A stretch of DNA of 64,000 nucleotides from Sipunculus nudus. Taxonomy: Eukaryota; Annelida; Sipuncula; Golfingiida; Sipunculidae. The notes below the pieces were generated by a model. It ran no database searches and was not told the origin of the DNA. It worked only from the letters and a program-made list of their open reading frames with translations. Below, in pieces: positions 59,333 through 64,000 of the stretch. The position numbers were made by a program, and so were the translations under genes. The first letter of the stretch is position 1, and each line of letters begins with the position of its first letter. The stretch is taken from contig CM049307.1 in the NCBI GenBank assembly GCA_026874595.1, positions 65,532,870 to 65,596,869 of the forward strand, read 5' to 3'.

Positions 59333-59470
59333 GTCCACACCTACTGAGTCTGAGTGAACGTCAGAGTCCAGGCTAATCGAGTACAAGTCCTAATCCGAGT
59401 CCTTGAGATTCGAGTCCAAGTCAAACTTCATCGAGTCCGAGTAAGTTTGAACCATAGTTCAAGTCCGAGA
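59333..59470 (+). repeat. GAGTC/CGAGT-rich repeat
   Basis: TCGAGTACAAGTCC, TCCGAGTCCTTGAG, TTCGAGTCCAAGTC and TCGAGTCCGAGT recur every 12-25 bases; related to 59772-59862 and 15191-15334. Confidence 0.65.
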
Positions 59471-59771
59471 CCGAAATACAAATCTCCTTATTAAATTAAT
59501 TAATTTGAAATGGCTATGTGTATTTACGTTACAAATGAGTTTGCATATTGTTCATAGGTTTTGTTCTGGCATTTCCAGGCGTTGTTGGGCTCTGATGCCA
59601 GCTCTATTGTTTTTTTTTTGTTTTTTTTTTAATTGATTTTAACTTAAATGTTAAATTACATTTAGCTCCCGATGCAGAGCTAAAGCTTGGTATATATAGT
59701 GTGTTTATTGTATACTGTTAGTATTTTGCACAGCATAACGTCTTATACCACGTGACAGAGTTATCTACTGG

Positions 59772-59862
59772 ACCTGAGATGGACTCGCCCTGATTTTCGA
59801 GTCCTAACCTCGGAGTCTGAGTACAAGCTACGACCTTGTAGGCTCGAGTCCTACGTCAGTGA
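59772..59862 (+). repeat. CTCGAG/GAGTC-rich dispersed repeat, copy 2
   Basis: TTCGAGTCCTAACCTCGGAG, GAGTACAAG and GGCTCGAGTCCTACGTCAG parallel the 15.2-kb copy. Confidence 0.6.
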
Positions 59863-61219
<1,357 letters not shown>

Positions 61220-61303
61220 TTCTTCAAGGGATTATTCAGAGAACATTTGTTTCAGATCAACTAGAGTCCGAGTTTTGTTTGATTCTTTCTTTATGTTACA
61301 TGA

Positions 61304-61545
61304 ATTATACAACTAGTTATGATAACTAATGCGAGGCACTTTCCATGGCCTGGATGGTGGCGTTCAGTAGTCATTATAGTCGGAGGAAACCGGAGGACCC
61401 GGAGAAAGCCAACGACCTTGGCGGGGTCACCACAACCCCCTGTCATGGCGACTCCGGGGATCGAGCGAGTCGCCAGCGGAGAGAACCGAGCGTTATATAC
61501 CCCTCCAATGTCCGGTCCCCCTAGTCTGCATGTACACCACCATCA
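61304..61545 (+). repeat. SINE-like repeat family R2, copy 3
   Basis: CGGAGGAAACCGGAGGACCC, GGTCACCACAACCCCCTGTC, GAGTCGCCAGCGGAGAGAAC and GAGCGTTATATACCCCTCC match the minus-strand copy at 4597-4812 and the copy at 6648-6870. An A-rich stretch follows (61560-61605). Confidence 0.72.
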
Positions 61546-61605
61546 ATGCTGTGGATTGTGAAAAAAAGATTAAAAATTAAAAAAAAGCGTTTAGAAAAAT
61601 TAAAG

Positions 61606-61940
61606 TTCTGGATAACTGAAGTTCCGAAGCAGTTAATGGCAGATCACCAGGGTACGAGAATCACGTTTAATATGCCCGTGCCACCTGATGATGAGCAACG
61701 CGCGTGGTGAAGTGGGCAAGTTATTATTGACAACCAGAGGACGCACCGTTTAATAATACCCTGATTGAGGAACAATTTACTGGGAGTATCGATGTATCGT
61801 TCAGTTTACCCGGCATTAGACGCTCATAACAGATCCATTTGACCCTAATAGCCCGCTGTGCCCGTTACACGGCAGATTGTCCCCGGCATAAACACCCGAG
61901 CAGATTCACTGGCTGACACTTTCTTGCACGTAGATGTTCA
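61606..61940. other. Non-coding complex stretch
   Basis: GC-balanced with no repeat signal and no exon-like frame. Confidence 0.4.
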
Positions 61941-63039
61941 GACAGACATTGGGAGTAAGTTCATGTGTGATGTTATGAGGACAGACCCTCCTCTATCATG
62001 CAGACATTGGGAGTAAGTTCATGTGTGATGTTATGAGGACAGACCCTCCTCTATTATGCAGACATTGGGAGTAAGTTCATGTGTGATGTTATGAGGACAG
62101 ACCCTCCTCTATCATGCAGACATTGGGAGTAAGTTCATGTGTGATGTTATGAGGACAGACCCTCCTCTATCATGCAGACATTGGGAGTAAGTTCATGTGT
62201 GATGTTATGAGGACAGACCCTCCTTTGTTACGCAGACATTGAGAGATAGTTCATGTGTGATGTTATGAGGACAGACCCTCCTCTATCATGAAGACATTGG
62301 GAGTAAGTTTATGTGTGATGTTATGAAGACAGACCCTCCTCTATTATGCAGACATTGGGAGATAGTTCATGTGTGATGTTATGAGGACAGATCTTCCTCT
62401 ATTATGCTGACATTGGGAGTAAGTTCATGTGTGATTTTATGAGGACAGATCTTCCTCTATTATGCTGACATTGGGAGTAAGTTCATGTGTGATGTTATGA
62501 GGACAGACCCTCCTCTATTACGCAGACATTGGGAGTAAGTTTATGTGTGATTTTTTGAAGACAGACCCTCCTCTATTATGCAGACATTGGGATTAAGTTC
62601 ATGTGTGATGTAATGAAGACAGACCCTCCTCTATTATGCAGACATTGGGAGTAAGCTTATGTTTGATGTCCTGAGGACAGACCCTCCTCTATTACGCAGA
62701 CATTGGCAGTAAGTTCATGTGTGATGTTATGAGGACAGACCCTCCTCTATTATGCAGACATTGGGAGATAGTTCATGTGTGATGTTATGAGGTAGACCCT
62801 TCTCTATTATGCAGACATTGGGAGATAGTTCATGTGTGATTTTATGAGGACAGATCTTCCTCTATTATTCTGACATTGGGAGTAAGTTCATGTGTGATGT
62901 TATGAGGACAGACCCTCCTCTATTACGCAGACATTGGGAGTAAGTTTATGTGTGATTTTTTGAAGACAGACCCTCCTCTATTATGCAGACATTGGGAGTA
63001 AGTTCATGTGTGATGTTATGAAGACGGGCCTTCCTCTGA
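61941..63039 (+). repeat. 58-bp minisatellite (GCAGACATTGGGAGTAAGTT...)
   Basis: About 19 copies of GCAGACATTGGGAGTAAGTT, CATGTGTGATGTTATGAGGA and CAGACCCTCCTCTATTAT. The first four are nearly identical. A seven-unit block near 62450-62620 recurs about 405 bases later (62868-63020) with the same variants (TTTTTTGAAGAC, TCTTCCTCTATTAT). Confidence 0.97.
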
Positions 63040-63344
63040 TCAACTGTTGTCATCGCCTGCATGCAGTGACCGCGACACTTATAATAGTTCATAGATAGGA
63101 TTGAATATTGCTTGCTGATATATTGGCCAGATCTGTTGTGTTTCGCGAATACAGAATGGCACTTCTGTGAAAACGATCCGAAAGTTATACCCTGTACGCC
63201 CGTACGGTACTACAAAGGTCTAGCTGACTCAGAGAGCCAAAGTGACAATCACAAAGTTGTCCTTCGCCTCTCAGTTAATTCCACAGGATGTACTCTTTTC
63301 TATTGGTGACTTGTTTTGCGACTTGTTTCTGCAGTTCATTATTA

Positions 63345-63347
<3 letters not shown>
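63040..63347. other. Non-coding, no feature recognised
   Basis: No repeat or exon signal. Confidence 0.4.

Positions 63348-63415
<68 letters not shown>
63348..63415. repeat. (TA)n microsatellite
   Basis: About 33 units with one CA interruption. Confidence 0.97.
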
Positions 63416-64000
63416 ACTGACATATTAAATGTTGGATTTAATAATTACGAATTACGTTATTCAATAATTACGAATGAAGTTTTAATTAAACTGTGGAAAT
63501 CGGATTTGATTTTGTGCAAAGTCTAAAGTGAAGCAATGATAAGCCCTGAACACGGTAAATTACATGAGGATGAAATGCCGGTCTAGTTTACAGTCACATC
63601 GCGGTCTCGGTGTCATCGAAAGTTTTGAGTGGAACTACGTGTCTGTGATACATAAGCCTGACAGCAGGACGTTGTCAGTGATTGATCATCTAGCTGATAT
63701 TGCCACGACGTGTTTGACCTGGCCTATAACAGACTCCCAGCACGGAAGTGGCGGGTACCGAAATAGCCCTAAACTATGACGGAGGCATCTCAAGTCAAAA
63801 CAGCGTCAGTCACACCAGACGATCACTTCCTATTTTACTATACCCACTTAGCTTGGTGACTGTGGGCGAACTGCAGTCGATATTTCTGGCTGAATAAACA
63901 TGAAATCAAACAAGGCGGGAGAAGCTATGACCGCTGTGTTGTTGTTTTATTTACAGGATTATTATTTCCATTGATGCCAAAGGCACATAGTGTTGATCAG
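63416..64000. other. Non-coding; good 3' splice-site look-alike near the window end
   Basis: TGTTGTTGTTTTATTTACAG ends at 63956 and the following 44 bases are open in the frame starting with two bases, but joined to exon 3 the first codon becomes TGA. It is therefore not accepted as exon 4. Confidence 0.45.

Noticed and set aside
63957-64000. Exon 4 of the CACNG-like gene at the window end
   Set aside because: The acceptor is good, but joining to exon 3 (phase 1, T) makes TGA at once.

Overview
The window is animal genomic DNA with no prokaryotic features. It is AT-rich, crowded with TA/CT/GA microsatellites, poly-C and poly-G runs and many minisatellites. It also carries fragments of non-LTR retrotransposons, tRNA-derived SINE-like repeats and inverted-repeat elements. 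Repeat motifs such as TCAAGGTCA-containing elements and ATCTCGT palindromes point to a mollusc, most likely a bivalve. The organism call is inference from motif style, not from a database match.

Only two segments look like real coding sequence. They are 19521-19601 (81 nt) and 56557-56691 (135 nt), both on the + strand. Both have GT-AG borders, all visible borders are phase 1, and the two join without a frame break through an Arg codon (C|GG). The joined peptide reads as the end of an extracellular loop with a Cys, then TM2, a short basic loop and the start of TM3 of the voltage-gated calcium channel gamma subunit / TARP family (CACNG, stargazin-like). The exon sizes and the R|A junction fit my memory of the second and third coding exons of vertebrate CACNG genes. 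The whole window therefore appears to be the inside of one long gene: part of intron 1 (1-19520), exon 2, a 36,955-bp intron 2 (19602-56556), exon 3, and at least 7.3 kb of intron 3. Exon 1 (TM1) and exon 4 (rest of TM3, TM4, C-tail) are not found here.

The rest is intronic repeat landscape. Intron 1 holds minisatellites at 2.3, 8.6, 9.8, 10.3-12.4 and 12.4-12.8 kb, dispersed repeats at 3.8-7.7 kb, a retrotransposon 3' end (13.3-13.7 kb), a 1.8-kb element with terminal inverted repeats (17.1-18.9 kb) and a small inverted-repeat element (19.0-19.2 kb). Intron 2 holds a second retrotransposon 3' end (20.2-20.7 kb), nuclear-receptor-half-site-rich repeats (20, 24 and 53 kb), minisatellites at 24.1, 34, 38.2, 43.7, 46.1-47.5 and 48.3-49.7 kb, a pair of tRNA-derived SINEs at 35 kb and several low-repeat stretches that could hold regulatory DNA. 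Intron 3 holds a larger broken reverse transcriptase (57.4-58.5 kb), a SINE-like copy and a 58-bp minisatellite (61.9-63.0 kb).

All three recognisable retrotransposon pieces lie antisense to the gene. Both coding exons are preceded, within 24-37 bases of the 3' splice site, by a long (TA)n microsatellite. I found no new multi-gene system. The most interesting material is the gene itself, its splice-site-proximal TA tracts, and recent higher-order duplication inside the minisatellites.
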